Shown: positions 41,948 through 49,536 of the stretch, in pieces
Numbering within the stretch: position 1 is the stretch's first letter
Layout: every line of letters begins with the position of its first letter
NCBI RefSeq assembly: GCF_000282215.1
Contig: NZ_AKJS01000146.1
Location: 1-49,536, forward strand
Reading direction: 5' to 3'
Length of the DNA stretch: 49,536 nucleotides
DNA from: Pseudomonas sp. GM21
GTDB taxonomy: Bacteria; Pseudomonadota; Gammaproteobacteria; Pseudomonadales; Pseudomonadaceae
The notes under the pieces: generated by a model
Databases searched by the model: none
Seen by the model: only the letters and a program-made list of their open reading frames with translations
Told to the model about the DNA's origin: nothing
Translations under genes and position numbers: made by a program

Positions 41948-43978
41948 TTAAGCCTGTTCCAACGAGGTTTCAACACGGATGGCGGTGGCCGGGATTTTCC
42001 CTGCCGCGACCAGACGCTTGTGCTGCTCGGCTTCGATGCGTTCGATTACATCGACCGGCACCATGTAGCCTTGATCGTCACGTGCAGCATGGATCACGAA
42101 GTAGATGACAGTGCCGGCCAGGCTAGCGATTGCCAGCCACCAGATGTGCCAGATCATCGCGAAACCGAACACGGTCAACAGCGCGCCCATCACCACACCA
42201 GTGGCGGTGTTGTTCGGCATGTGGATCGGCTCGTACCTGGCCGGAGCCTTGTACGCAGTACCGTTTTCCTTGGCTTCGGTGAACGGGTCGATGCAGTCGG
42301 CTTTCGGCAGCACGGCGAAGTTGTAGAACGGAGGTGGCGACGAGGTCGACCATTCCAGAGTGTGGGCATTCCACGGGTCGCCGTGATCGCAGATGTTCTC
42401 TGGTTTGTTGCGGTCACGCACACTGACGTACAGCTGGATCAGCTGGCAGGCGATGCCGACAGCGATCATCACCGCACCGAACATGGCGACGTACAGGTAC
42501 GGCACCCACTCAGGGTTGGTGGTGGCGTTCAGACGACGGGTCATACCCATGAAGCCCAGAACATAAAGCGGCATGAACGCGACGAAGAAGCCGGTGATCC
42601 AGAACCAGAACGCTGCCTTGCCCCAACCTTCGTGCAGTTTGAAGCCGAACGCTTTCGGGAAGTAGAAGGCGAAACCTGCGATGTAGCCGAATACCGCGCC
42701 GCCGATGATCACGTTATGGAAGTGAGCGATCACGAACAGGCTGTTGTGCAGAACGAAGTCAGCACCCGGGATGGCCAGCAGTACGCCGGTCATGCCGCCG
42801 ATGGCGAAGGTCACCATGAAGCCCAGGGTCCACAGTACCTGGCTGGTGAAACGCAGACGCCCTTGGTAAATGGTGAACAGCCAGTTGAATAGCTTCACAC
42901 CCGTCGGGATGGAGATCAGCATCGTCGCCAGACCGAAGAAGGCGTTGACGCTGGCACCCGAACCCATGGTGAAGAAGTGGTGCAGCCAAACCATGAAGCC
43001 CAGTACCGAGATCGCGCCCGAAGCGTAGATCATCGAGTGGTGGCCGAACAGTTTCTTGCCGGTGAAGGCCGAGATGACTTCCGAGAAAATGCCGAATGCC
43101 GGCAGGATCAGGATGTACACCTCAGGGTGACCCCACGCCCAGAACAGGTTGACGTACATCATTGGATTGCCACCAAGTTCATTGGTGAAAATGTGGAAAT
43201 CCATGTAACGGTCAAGCGTCAGCAGTGCCAGGGTAGCGGTCAGGATCGGGAACGAAGCCACGATCAGAACGTTGGCCCAGGTGCAGGTCCAGGTGAAGAT
43301 CGGCATGTCCATCAGTTTCATGCCAGGGGTACGCATTTTCAGCACGGTGGCCAGGAAGTTGACCCCCGTTAGTGTCGTCCCCAGACCCGATAGCTGTAGC
43401 GCCCAGATGTAGTAATCCATCCCCACGCCCGGACTGTATTGCAGACCCGACAGCGGTGGATAGGCAACCCAACCGGTCTTGGCGAATTCGCCGACGCCCA
43501 GGGACAGGTTGATCAGCACCACGCCGGAAACCAGCAGCCAGAAGCTCAGGGAGTTCAGGAACGGGAAAGCAACGTCACGCGCGCCGATCTGCAGCGGCAC
43601 TGCAAGGTTCATCAGGCCGGTGAAGAATGGCATCGCCATGAAGATGATCATGATCACACCGTGGGCGGTGAAGATCTGGTCATAGTGTTCAGGTGGCAGG
43701 TAGCCAGGCGAACCCTCGGTGGCCATGGCCAACTGGGTACGCATCATGATGGCGTCGGCAAAACCGCGCAGCAGCATGACCATGGCGACGATGATGTACA
43801 TCACGCCGATTTTCTTGTGGTCGACCGACGTCAGCCACTCGGTCCACAAATAAGTCCACTTCTTGAAGTAGGTGATTGCAGCGAACAGCGCCAGACCACC
43901 GAGCGCGATCATGGCGATGGTTATCATCACGATCGGTTCGTGGAACGGGACCGCTTCCCAACTTAATTTACCAAACAT
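41948..43978 (-). CDS. cyoB: Cytochrome bo3 oxidase subunit I (catalytic)
   Basis: 676 aa haem-copper oxidase. Seen: the low-spin haem His region FTAHGVIMIIFMAMPFF, the CuB His-Tyr region WAWGHPEVYILILPAFG, GHHSMIYASG, and the haem o3/b ligand region FVIAHFHNVIIGG. It reduces O2 to water with quinol electrons and pumps protons. 3 bp after cyoA. Confidence 0.98.
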   Translation of the reverse strand: MFGKLSWEAVPFHEPIVMITIAMIALGGLALFAAITYFKKWTYLWTEWLTSVDHKKIGVMYIIVAMVMLLRGFADAIMMRTQLAMATEGSPGYLPPEHYDQIFTAHGVIMIIFMAMPFFTGLMNLAVPLQIGARDVAFPFLNSLSFWLLVSGVVLINLSLGVGEFAKTGWVAYPPLSGLQYSPGVGMDYYIWALQLSGLGTTLTGVNFLATVLKMRTPGMKLMDMPIFTWTCTWANVLIVASFPILTATLALLTLDRYMDFHIFTNELGGNPMMYVNLFWAWGHPEVYILILPAFGIFSEVISAFTGKKLFGHHSMIYASGAISVLGFMVWLHHFFTMGSGASVNAFFGLATMLISIPTGVKLFNWLFTIYQGRLRFTSQVLWTLGFMVTFAIGGMTGVLLAIPGADFVLHNSLFVIAHFHNVIIGGAVFGYIAGFAFYFPKAFGFKLHEGWGKAAFWFWITGFFVAFMPLYVLGFMGMTRRLNATTNPEWVPYLYVAMFGAVMIAVGIACQLIQLYVSVRDRNKPENICDHGDPWNAHTLEWSTSSPPPFYNFAVLPKADCIDPFTEAKENGTAYKAPARYEPIHMPNNTATGVVMGALLTVFGFAMIWHIWWLAIASLAGTVIYFVIHAARDDQGYMVPVDVIERIEAEQHKRLVAAGKIPATAIRVETSLEQA

Positions 43979-43981
43979 CGT

Positions 43982-44926
43982 TTACTCCTCTGCCCCGGCA
44001 GCTGAATGCGAGTTCATGTCCATTCCTTGCGTAGCGGCCACTTCTTTCTCTTTCTTCTCGTGCTTGACCTTAGGACCCGGTTTCATGCCTTCGTACTTGT
44101 CGACGATGGTCTGGAACAGGTTCGGCGTCACCGAGGAGTAGAGCTCGACTGGGTTGTTCTGGCTCTGCTTGGCAAGGGCTGCGTACTCAGCTTGTTCAAG
44201 CTGCTTAGGTGCCTTTTTGACTTCACTTACCCAGGCGTCGAAATCTTCCTGGGAAGTTGCGATCGCTTTGAATTTCATGCCGGTGAAACCTGCGCCGCTG
44301 TAGTTGGCGGAGATACCGTCCATTTCAGCGTTACGGTCGGCGATCAGGTGCAGCTTGGTCTGCATGCCCGCCATCGCGTAGATCTGGCCGCCCAGGCCCG
44401 GGATGAAGAACGAGTTCATCACGGCGTCGGAGGTGATCTTGAAGTTGATTGGCGTGTGCGCCGGGAACACGATCTTGTTGACCGTGGCAATGCCTTGTTC
44501 CGGGTAGATGAACAGCCACTTCCAGTCCAGCGCGACCACTTCGATGGTCACAGGCTTGACGTCGGATTCAATCGGACGGTAAGGGTCCAATTCGTGGGTC
44601 GAAACGTAGGTGATGTAACCCAGGGCAATGATGATCAGAACCGGGATGGTCCAGACTGCCACTTCGATTTTGGTCGAGTGCGACCATTTCGGGGTGTAAA
44701 TGGCGTTCTGGTTGGAAGCGCGGTACTTCCAGGCAAACAGGAAGGTCATGACGATAACCGGCACCACGACCAACAGCATCAGCAGCGTGGCGGTGATGAT
44801 CAGGTTTCGCTGTTCCAGGCCGACCTGGCCCGTTGGATTGAGCAAGGTCATGTTGCAGCCTCCCAGCAACAACGTGCCGAGCAGCGGCACTAGGCCTAGT
44901 AATCTGGGGTACCTGTTTTTACTCAT
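43982..44926 (-). CDS. cyoA: Cytochrome bo3 oxidase subunit II (lipoprotein)
   Basis: 314 aa from ATG at 44926 with an AGAGG ribosome site. Lipobox LLGGC with Cys24. Two membrane segments follow (LIITATLLMLLVVVPVIVM, VAVWTIPVLIIIALGYITYV), then a cupredoxin domain (PAHTPINFKITSDAVMNSFF). The copper-binding cysteines of cytochrome c oxidases are not seen, as expected for a quinol oxidase. First gene of cyoABCDE. Confidence 0.97.
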   Translation of the reverse strand: MSKNRYPRLLGLVPLLGTLLLGGCNMTLLNPTGQVGLEQRNLIITATLLMLLVVVPVIVMTFLFAWKYRASNQNAIYTPKWSHSTKIEVAVWTIPVLIIIALGYITYVSTHELDPYRPIESDVKPVTIEVVALDWKWLFIYPEQGIATVNKIVFPAHTPINFKITSDAVMNSFFIPGLGGQIYAMAGMQTKLHLIADRNAEMDGISANYSGAGFTGMKFKAIATSQEDFDAWVSEVKKAPKQLEQAEYAALAKQSQNNPVELYSSVTPNLFQTIVDKYEGMKPGPKVKHEKKEKEVAATQGMDMNSHSAAGAEE

Positions 44927-45320
44927 CTCACGACCTCTAAAGCAGCTTGCGCAATGCAGTTGGGTTTTGATCGCCAACACTTCACCCTGCCAAGGGTTGG
45001 CATTTTTCTTGGATTGAATAAGGGCTGCCCGTCGCGCGTCAGACGCTGCTCGACAAATCCTGGGCCAGCGTTAAGTTCTTATTCGAATTCGTGGTCAAAG
45101 GCCTTGTTACAGACCAATTCCATTTGGTGCGGATAATTGGAAGGCTCCGACACCAGGGAGTCGCATGAAGCGTTCAAGCCCCCCGACGCCCTACTTCTGC
45201 TCATGCACCTGAGTAAGGGTGAGCAGTGCCGGGATTTCAGTGCGGGCGATTGTAGATATGTAGCGATTCATAAACCATGTCTTATCTCGAAATAATTTCT
45301 ATCCATTCAGACAACAATCA

Positions 45321-45443
45321 CTAGCGGAATTCGCAAAAGCGCGGCATGTTATCGAAATTCATTCTCAACAAAAACACCAAAATTAGTGGGTCTACCTTGC
45401 GCAGTTCAGACAGCTTCGAGGCCACCTCCAGTGTCTTCGTCAT
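45321..45443 (-). CDS. Possible 40-aa small ORF
   Basis: MTKTLEVASKLSELRKVD... to TAG at 45321. An AGGGG sequence lies eight bases before the ATG. Plausible start context but no recognised family and no other support. Confidence 0.2.
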   Translation of the reverse strand: MTKTLEVASKLSELRKVDPLILVFLLRMNFDNMPRFCEFR

Positions 45444-45615
45444 TGCCCAATCCCCTATCAGACAAGGGCTCTGGCGATTCGCCAGCCCCTGTTAAAACTG
45501 CCTGCTTCATCATTTCCAGGGTGATGTGATGAGCCACGGGACCCGTCAGATTTTGTTGCCTTGTCCTGCGTCAATTAATCCTCGTGAAATGCATCGCGAC
45601 ACTCCCGCTGTGACA

Positions 45616-45637
45616 ACGTGTCGCACACGTGTCGCAC
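45616..45637. repeat. Tandem 11-bp repeat (ACGTGTCGCAC x2)
   Basis: Two perfect copies at 45616-45626 and 45627-45637. A TTGTCGCG copy follows at about 45644 and an inverted copy (CGCGACAC) precedes it near 45595, giving four TGTCGC cores in about 60 bp. Confidence 0.6.
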
Positions 45638-45684
45638 CCCTGGTTGTCGCGTATCACGGGATTTTTATCCGGCCTCTGAAATGC

Positions 45685-45722
45685 AAAACGCCCCGGCCCT
45701 CTCAACGAGGGCCGGGGCGTTT
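45685..45722. terminator. Bidirectional terminator after dsbB
   Basis: AAAACGCCCCGGCCCT / AGGGCCGGGGCGTTT, loop CTCAACG. 32 bp beyond the dsbB stop (leftward). Confidence 0.92.
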
Positions 45723-45754
45723 CTATAGATCAAGCAGCGGCGAAGCGAACCGCT

Positions 45755-46249
45755 TCAGCGCGGCGCTTTACGGTTACGCGAAGTCAGCAACGGCACCAGA
45801 ATCACGATCAGTACGAACGACACCAGCGCCCATTGCGCCAGCGACAGACCGAGGATCGGCGGGTACGGCGTGGAACAGAAACCATCTACCTGGAAGCCCA
45901 GCGGGAAGATCTTCGCCAGCGGCAAACCATCGACAATCGGTTGCAGCACATCGATGCCGCAGCTGACCGCAGGGTAGAACTGGGTGTAGACGTGATGCCC
46001 GGCGACCGCTGCGCCTGCAATGGCGCAGATGACCACCAACGTCTCGAACACAGTAATGCCGCGCCGGGTGCGCGTTGCCGCGCCGATGAAGGCAAATACC
46101 GCAATCAGCAACAATGCGTAGCGCTGGAGGATGCACAGCGGGCATGGTGCCTCGCCCTTGAACACTTGCAGGTACAACGCACCGCCAATCAGTGCCAGGC
46201 AGATGATGCCCAGTAACACCAGATAGCGTCGTTCGCGTCCCAACCGCAT
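45755..46249 (-). CDS. dsbB: Disulfide bond formation protein DsbB
   Basis: 164 aa from ATG at 46249, which has a strong GAGG site five bases upstream; an ATG at 46264 would add five residues. Four membrane segments. The first periplasmic loop has Cys36-Pro-Leu-Cys39, and the second has the pair in VSCGID and DGFCSTPYPP. DsbB reoxidises DsbA and passes electrons to quinone. Single gene. Confidence 0.95.
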   Translation of the reverse strand: MRLGRERRYLVLLGIICLALIGGALYLQVFKGEAPCPLCILQRYALLLIAVFAFIGAATRTRRGITVFETLVVICAIAGAAVAGHHVYTQFYPAVSCGIDVLQPIVDGLPLAKIFPLGFQVDGFCSTPYPPILGLSLAQWALVSFVLIVILVPLLTSRNRKAPR

Positions 46250-46553
46250 TGTTTCCTCGTTCATCGCCTATCCCTTTTAAGTATCAATTGCCGCAAGTCT
46301 ACACGCAGGCTCCGACGTTTGAGAGCCTGGCGCGTGCTGGCGGATTTGGGGGAATAAACGATAAACCGGTTAAGAAGGGATTAACTTTGTAAGTGTTTTT
46401 CAAGGTTGAAGACCGTGGTGCGGCCATTCGCGAGCAGGCTCGCTCCCACAATTGACCGCGTCGAGCACCAATCATGTGTCCGATGCGGATCCAATGTGGG
46501 AGCGAGCCTGCTCGCGAAGCAGGCGACTCGGTCTCCCGAGTCGCCGCGCCCAG
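46250..46553. other. Intergenic region between dsbB and hmp
   Basis: 304 bp. It holds the dsbB promoter at its left end and the REP inverted repeat at 46427-46518. No gene seen. Confidence 0.5.
46427..46518. repeat. REP-type inverted repeat
   Basis: Perfect 24-bp arms at 46427-46450 and 46495-46518 (TTCGCGAGCAGGCTCGCTCC... and its complement). It lies downstream of hmp and may also end its transcript. Confidence 0.87.
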
Positions 46554-47735
46554 TTACTCCAACGCCGCAGCCGGCCCAAAGAACTCATAACGGCTTTGCT
46601 TCTCTGGAACCCCCAAGGCCTTGAGGTGGCGCTTGACCGCGGCCATGAACCCTTTAGGCCCCAGGAAGTACGCATCCAGGTCACGCTGCTCGGGCAGCCA
46701 CTCGCCCAATTGCTCCTGGCTCAACAACCCGACCTTGTGCGCCGCAGCGCTGACACCATCATCTTCGTCGTAGCAATAGAAGCGCTTGAGTTGCGGATGA
46801 CGCTCGGCCAACCCATCAATCCAGTCGCGGAAGGCATGCACACTGCCGTTGCGCGCGCAGTGGATGAAATGTACCGGGCGCTCGGTGGCCAACGCGGCTT
46901 CAAGCATTGCCAGGGTCGGCGTGATGCCGACGCCACCGCTGATCAGCACCAGCGGTTTGTCGTTGGCCGTCAGGGTGAAATCGCCCGATGGCGGGAACAA
47001 CTGAATGCTCGAACCGACCTGCAGATGATCGTGCAAGTGGTTAGACGCACGCCCACCGGTTTCACGTTTGACGCTGATGCGGTAGTGGCCCTTGTTCGCC
47101 AGCTCCGACAACGAGTAGTTGCGACGAATCTCTTCGCCCTCCAGGATCAGTTTCATGCCGATGTACTGGCCAGGTTCCGCCGCAAGGATCGGACCTTTGT
47201 CGGCGGGTTCCAAGTAGAACGAAGTGATTTCCGCGCTTTCCTCGACCTTGGCCGCGACGATGAATTCCCGCGCCCCGCGCCAGCCACCGGGTGCTTGTTC
47301 TTTCTGGTCGTAAATGCTGCCTTCAGCGCCGATTAAAATGTCGGCAAGCTGACCATAAGCCGCTCCCCAGGCCGCAATGACTTCAGGGGTGGCGATTTCC
47401 TCGCCCAGCACTTCGGCGATGGCACGCAGCAGGCAGGAGCCAACAATCGGGTAGTGTTCCGGCAGGATTTGCAGGGCCACGTGCTTGTTGATGATCTTGG
47501 CCACCAGGTCGCCCAACTGGTCGAGCTGGTCGATGTGTCGTGCGTACATCAACACACCGTTGGCCAGTGCGCGTGGCTGATCACCGCTGGCCTGGTGGGC
47601 CTGGTTGAACAGCGGGCGGACTTCGGGGTATTCAGAGAGCATCATGCGGTAGAAGTGCGTGATCAGCGCTTCACCGCCGCTTTCCAGCAGTGGCACGGTG
47701 GATTTGACGATGGCACGGTCTTGAACGCTAAGCAT
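46554..47735 (-). CDS. hmp: Flavohaemoglobin (nitric oxide dioxygenase)
   Basis: 393 aa. The globin domain (1-140) has proximal His85 and distal Tyr29 and Gln53 at the same positions as E. coli Hmp. The FAD domain shows RNYSLSE, and the NAD domain GGVGITPTLAMLEAAL and FLGPKGFM. It oxidises NO to nitrate with NADPH. ATG at 47735 has a GGAG site; a longer in-frame start is not used. Divergent from a NorR-type activator, known as FhpR in P. aeruginosa, where it drives this gene. Confidence 0.96.
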   Translation of the reverse strand: MLSVQDRAIVKSTVPLLESGGEALITHFYRMMLSEYPEVRPLFNQAHQASGDQPRALANGVLMYARHIDQLDQLGDLVAKIINKHVALQILPEHYPIVGSCLLRAIAEVLGEEIATPEVIAAWGAAYGQLADILIGAEGSIYDQKEQAPGGWRGAREFIVAAKVEESAEITSFYLEPADKGPILAAEPGQYIGMKLILEGEEIRRNYSLSELANKGHYRISVKRETGGRASNHLHDHLQVGSSIQLFPPSGDFTLTANDKPLVLISGGVGITPTLAMLEAALATERPVHFIHCARNGSVHAFRDWIDGLAERHPQLKRFYCYDEDDGVSAAAHKVGLLSQEQLGEWLPEQRDLDAYFLGPKGFMAAVKRHLKALGVPEKQSRYEFFGPAAALE

Positions 47736-47775
47736 AAGGACGACTCCGGAGCTTTGTGTGTATTTCCTAAGACAT

Positions 47776-47791
47776 ATCAGATTCCGTGCCA
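47776..47791 (-). promoter_or_regulatory. Sigma-54-like promoter of hmp
   Basis: Reading leftward: TGGCACG-GAAT-CTGAT. The -24 element TGGCACG is perfect; the -12 element has TGA where TGC is usual. It is 41 bp before the hmp start. Confidence 0.65.
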
Positions 47792-47832
47792 AAACTATAA
47801 TCGTTACAAATCAATAACTTAAAAACACCGTA

Positions 47833-47869
47833 GTCATATCGACATGAGCTGTTTTATAGTCTTGCCGAC
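47833..47869. promoter_or_regulatory. Two NorR-like binding sites
   Basis: GTCATATCGAC at 47833-47843 and GTCTTGCCGAC at 47859-47869 both fit the NorR core GT-N7-AC, 26 bp apart. They lie about 42-78 bp upstream of the hmp -24 box and just before the norR start, so they could act on both genes. Confidence 0.6.
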
Positions 47870-47883
47870 TACATGGGGTCACT

Positions 47884-49434
47884 ATGACTGCGAAATCCCT
47901 GCTCACCGCTCTGCTGCCTCTGGTTTCCGACCTGTCCCGCGAATTGCCCGAAGGGGAGCGCTATCGACGTCTGCTCGAAGCCATGCGCGCCCTGCTTCCC
48001 TGTGATGCCGCTGCCCTGCTGCGCCTTGACGGCGAATGGCTGGTGCCGCTGGCCGTCGACGGGTTAAGCACTGACACCCTGGGCCGGCGCTTCAAAGTCA
48101 GCGAACACCCGCGCTTCGAGGCCTTGCTCAGCAGCCACGGTCCCACCCGCTTCGCCGCCGACAGCGACCTGCCTGACCCTTACGACGGACTGGTCGATGG
48201 GCTCGACGATCATCTGGAAGTCCACGACTGCATGGGTTGCCCGCTGTTTATCGACGAGCGTCCATGGGGTTTGCTGACCCTCGACGCCCTCGACCCGGAA
48301 CAGTTTGAACCCATCGAACTGGATGCGCTGCAAGCCTTTGCCAGCCTCGCGGCGGCCACGGTCAACGCCGCCGAACGCATCGAACGCCTGGCCAATCGTG
48401 TCGAAGACGAACACCAGCGCGCCGAGGTTTACCGTCAGGCCAGCGGTCAGCAGGACCGCGAAATGATCGGCCAGAGCAAGGCGCACAAACGTCTGGTGGA
48501 AGAGATTAGCCTGGTGGGTGGCAGTGACCTGACCGTACTGATCACCGGCGAAACCGGGGTCGGCAAAGAACTGGTCGCGCAGGCGATTCATGCCGCCTCT
48601 GCGCGGGCCGACAAACCAATCATCAGCCTTAACTGCGCGGCCCTGCCGGATACTCTGGTCGAGAGCGAACTGTTCGGCCACGTGCGAGGTGCGTTCACTG
48701 GGGCGACGAATGATCGTCGCGGCAAGTTCGAACTGGCCAATGGCGGTACGCTGTTTCTCGATGAAGTCGGCGAGCTGTCACTGACCGTGCAGGCCAAGCT
48801 GCTGCGCGTCCTGCAAAGCGGGCAATTGCAGCGTTTGGGCTCGGACAAGGAACACCAGGTTGACGTGCGCCTGATCGCGGCAACCAACCGCGACCTGGCC
48901 GAAGAAGTGCGCAACGGTCGCTACCGTGCGGACTTCTATCACCGCTTGAGTGTTTACCCCTTGCTGGTACCGGCGCTGCGCGATCGCGGACGGGATGTGT
49001 TGCTGCTCAGCGGTTTTTTCCTGGAGCAGAACCGCTCGCGCATGGGCCTCAACAGCCTGCGTTTGAACAGCGATGCACAGGCCGCATTGATGGCCTACAA
49101 CTGGCCGGGGAACGTGCGGGAGCTGGAGCATTTGATTGGCCGAAGTGCGCTCAAAGCACTGGGTAACTGCAAGGACCGACCGAAGATTCTCAGTTTGAGC
49201 GCGGCTGACCTGGACTTGCCCACGGGCCGGGTCGAGGTCGTTACCGAGCAAGCAGTGGCCAGCCCTGCAGTGTCGGTGTCTGGCGATTTACGTGAAGCCA
49301 CGGAGAACTATCAGCGGCAATTGATCAGTGCCTGCCTTGAGCGGCACCACAACAACTGGGCGAGTGCGGCGCGTGAGCTGGGCCTGGACCGGGCGAATCT
49401 GGGGCGCATGGCCAAGCGGTTGGGGATGAAATAA
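47884..49434 (+). CDS. norR: NorR/FhpR-type NO-responsive sigma-54 activator
   Basis: 516 aa. The N-terminal GAF domain (about 1-170) has the NorR iron-site segments DLPDPYD (Asp98, Tyr100, Asp101) and VHDCMG (His114, Cys116). The AAA+ domain has GETGVGKE and the sigma-54 contact loop GAFTGA. The C-terminus is a Fis-type helix-turn-helix (NWASAARELGLDRANLGRMA). NO binding to the GAF iron releases the ATPase. Divergent from hmp, its probable target. Confidence 0.95.
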   Translation: MTAKSLLTALLPLVSDLSRELPEGERYRRLLEAMRALLPCDAAALLRLDGEWLVPLAVDGLSTDTLGRRFKVSEHPRFEALLSSHGPTRFAADSDLPDPYDGLVDGLDDHLEVHDCMGCPLFIDERPWGLLTLDALDPEQFEPIELDALQAFASLAAATVNAAERIERLANRVEDEHQRAEVYRQASGQQDREMIGQSKAHKRLVEEISLVGGSDLTVLITGETGVGKELVAQAIHAASARADKPIISLNCAALPDTLVESELFGHVRGAFTGATNDRRGKFELANGGTLFLDEVGELSLTVQAKLLRVLQSGQLQRLGSDKEHQVDVRLIAATNRDLAEEVRNGRYRADFYHRLSVYPLLVPALRDRGRDVLLLSGFFLEQNRSRMGLNSLRLNSDAQAALMAYNWPGNVRELEHLIGRSALKALGNCKDRPKILSLSAADLDLPTGRVEVVTEQAVASPAVSVSGDLREATENYQRQLISACLERHHNNWASAARELGLDRANLGRMAKRLGMK

Positions 49435-49536
49435 CTCGGTCCCTGTAGATACCGTCTTGAACCTCACCGGGCAATCGCGTTTTGTCAGGCAAATCCCAGA
49501 CGCAGCCTCGCGTTGCTCGTCAGCTGCTACGGGGAG
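49435..49536. other. Window end, no feature seen
   Basis: 102 bp after norR without a supported gene or terminator. Confidence 0.3.

Larger units (their letters stand above)
44927..45684. other. Long intergenic region upstream of cyoA
   Basis: About 760 bp between cyoA and the dsbB terminator. No conserved gene is recognised. It must hold the cyo promoter. Also seen: a small 40-codon frame (45321-45443), a palindrome CTGGCGATTCGCCAG near 45470, and tandem TGTCGCAC repeats near 45616. A clear ANR/FNR box (TTGATNNNNATCAA) was looked for and not found. Confidence 0.5.

Noticed and set aside
1..49536. CRISPR array, rRNA, insertion sequence or prophage
   Set aside because: No spaced direct-repeat array, rRNA sequence, transposase or phage structural gene was seen.

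Overview
The window is ordinary core chromosome of a Pseudomonas of the P. fluorescens group, interrupted by one small AT-rich accessory island. Evidence: GC-rich codon use, the gene order trmJ-cysE-iscRSUA-hscBA-fdx-iscX-ndk-rlmN-pilF-rodZ, a cyoABCDE oxidase, a DUF3077-type gene, and inverted repeats of the Pseudomonas REP type (GTGGGAGC...) scattered between genes. This is inference from gene families; no species is claimed.

Layout. 1-8850: leftward iron-sulphur cluster operon (iscR to iscX) behind a promoter that carries an IscR-like site, then ndk (own promoter), rlmN, pilF and the start of rodZ, which runs off the window. 8911-11900: cysE and trmJ (leftward), a 151-bp imperfect inverted repeat, suhB (rightward) and a REP pair. 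11916-18001: leftward glycine-zipper protein, secF, secD, yajC, tgt and queA. 18109-18193: tRNA-Leu(CAA) with its own promoter and terminator.

18344-24425 is the accessory stretch. A 109-aa hypothetical gene precedes a visibly AT-rich island. The island holds (a) a pentapeptide-repeat membrane protein coupled to a small nucleotidyltransferase with an RX5H motif and (b) a leftward DEAH-box helicase coupled to a 142-aa unknown protein. Between (a) and (b) lies a decayed copy of the 109-aa gene. To the right is a strongly structured intergenic segment (several perfect hairpins, two with the same GTGGTA loop) leading into a 38-codon ORF coupled to a DUF3077-like gene. The two coupled pairs have the look of a small defence-type island beside a tRNA gene and are the best candidates for something undescribed.

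24547-33653: a bacterial PH-domain protein; fdsGBAD for a molybdenum NAD-dependent formate dehydrogenase; a PhoD-like phosphatase; a P-loop kinase-like protein; and a Phd/YoeB toxin-antitoxin pair. 33663-39887: ArgD-like aminotransferase divergent from a LysR regulator, a PAS-GGDEF diguanylate cyclase, an unknown 234-aa protein, and a RidA-family protein divergent from a MocR regulator. 40083-44926: leftward cyoABCDE cytochrome bo3 oxidase with haem O synthase, followed by a long non-coding region and dsbB. 46554-49434: flavohaemoglobin hmp divergent from its NorR-type activator, with two NorR-like sites and a sigma-54-like promoter between them.
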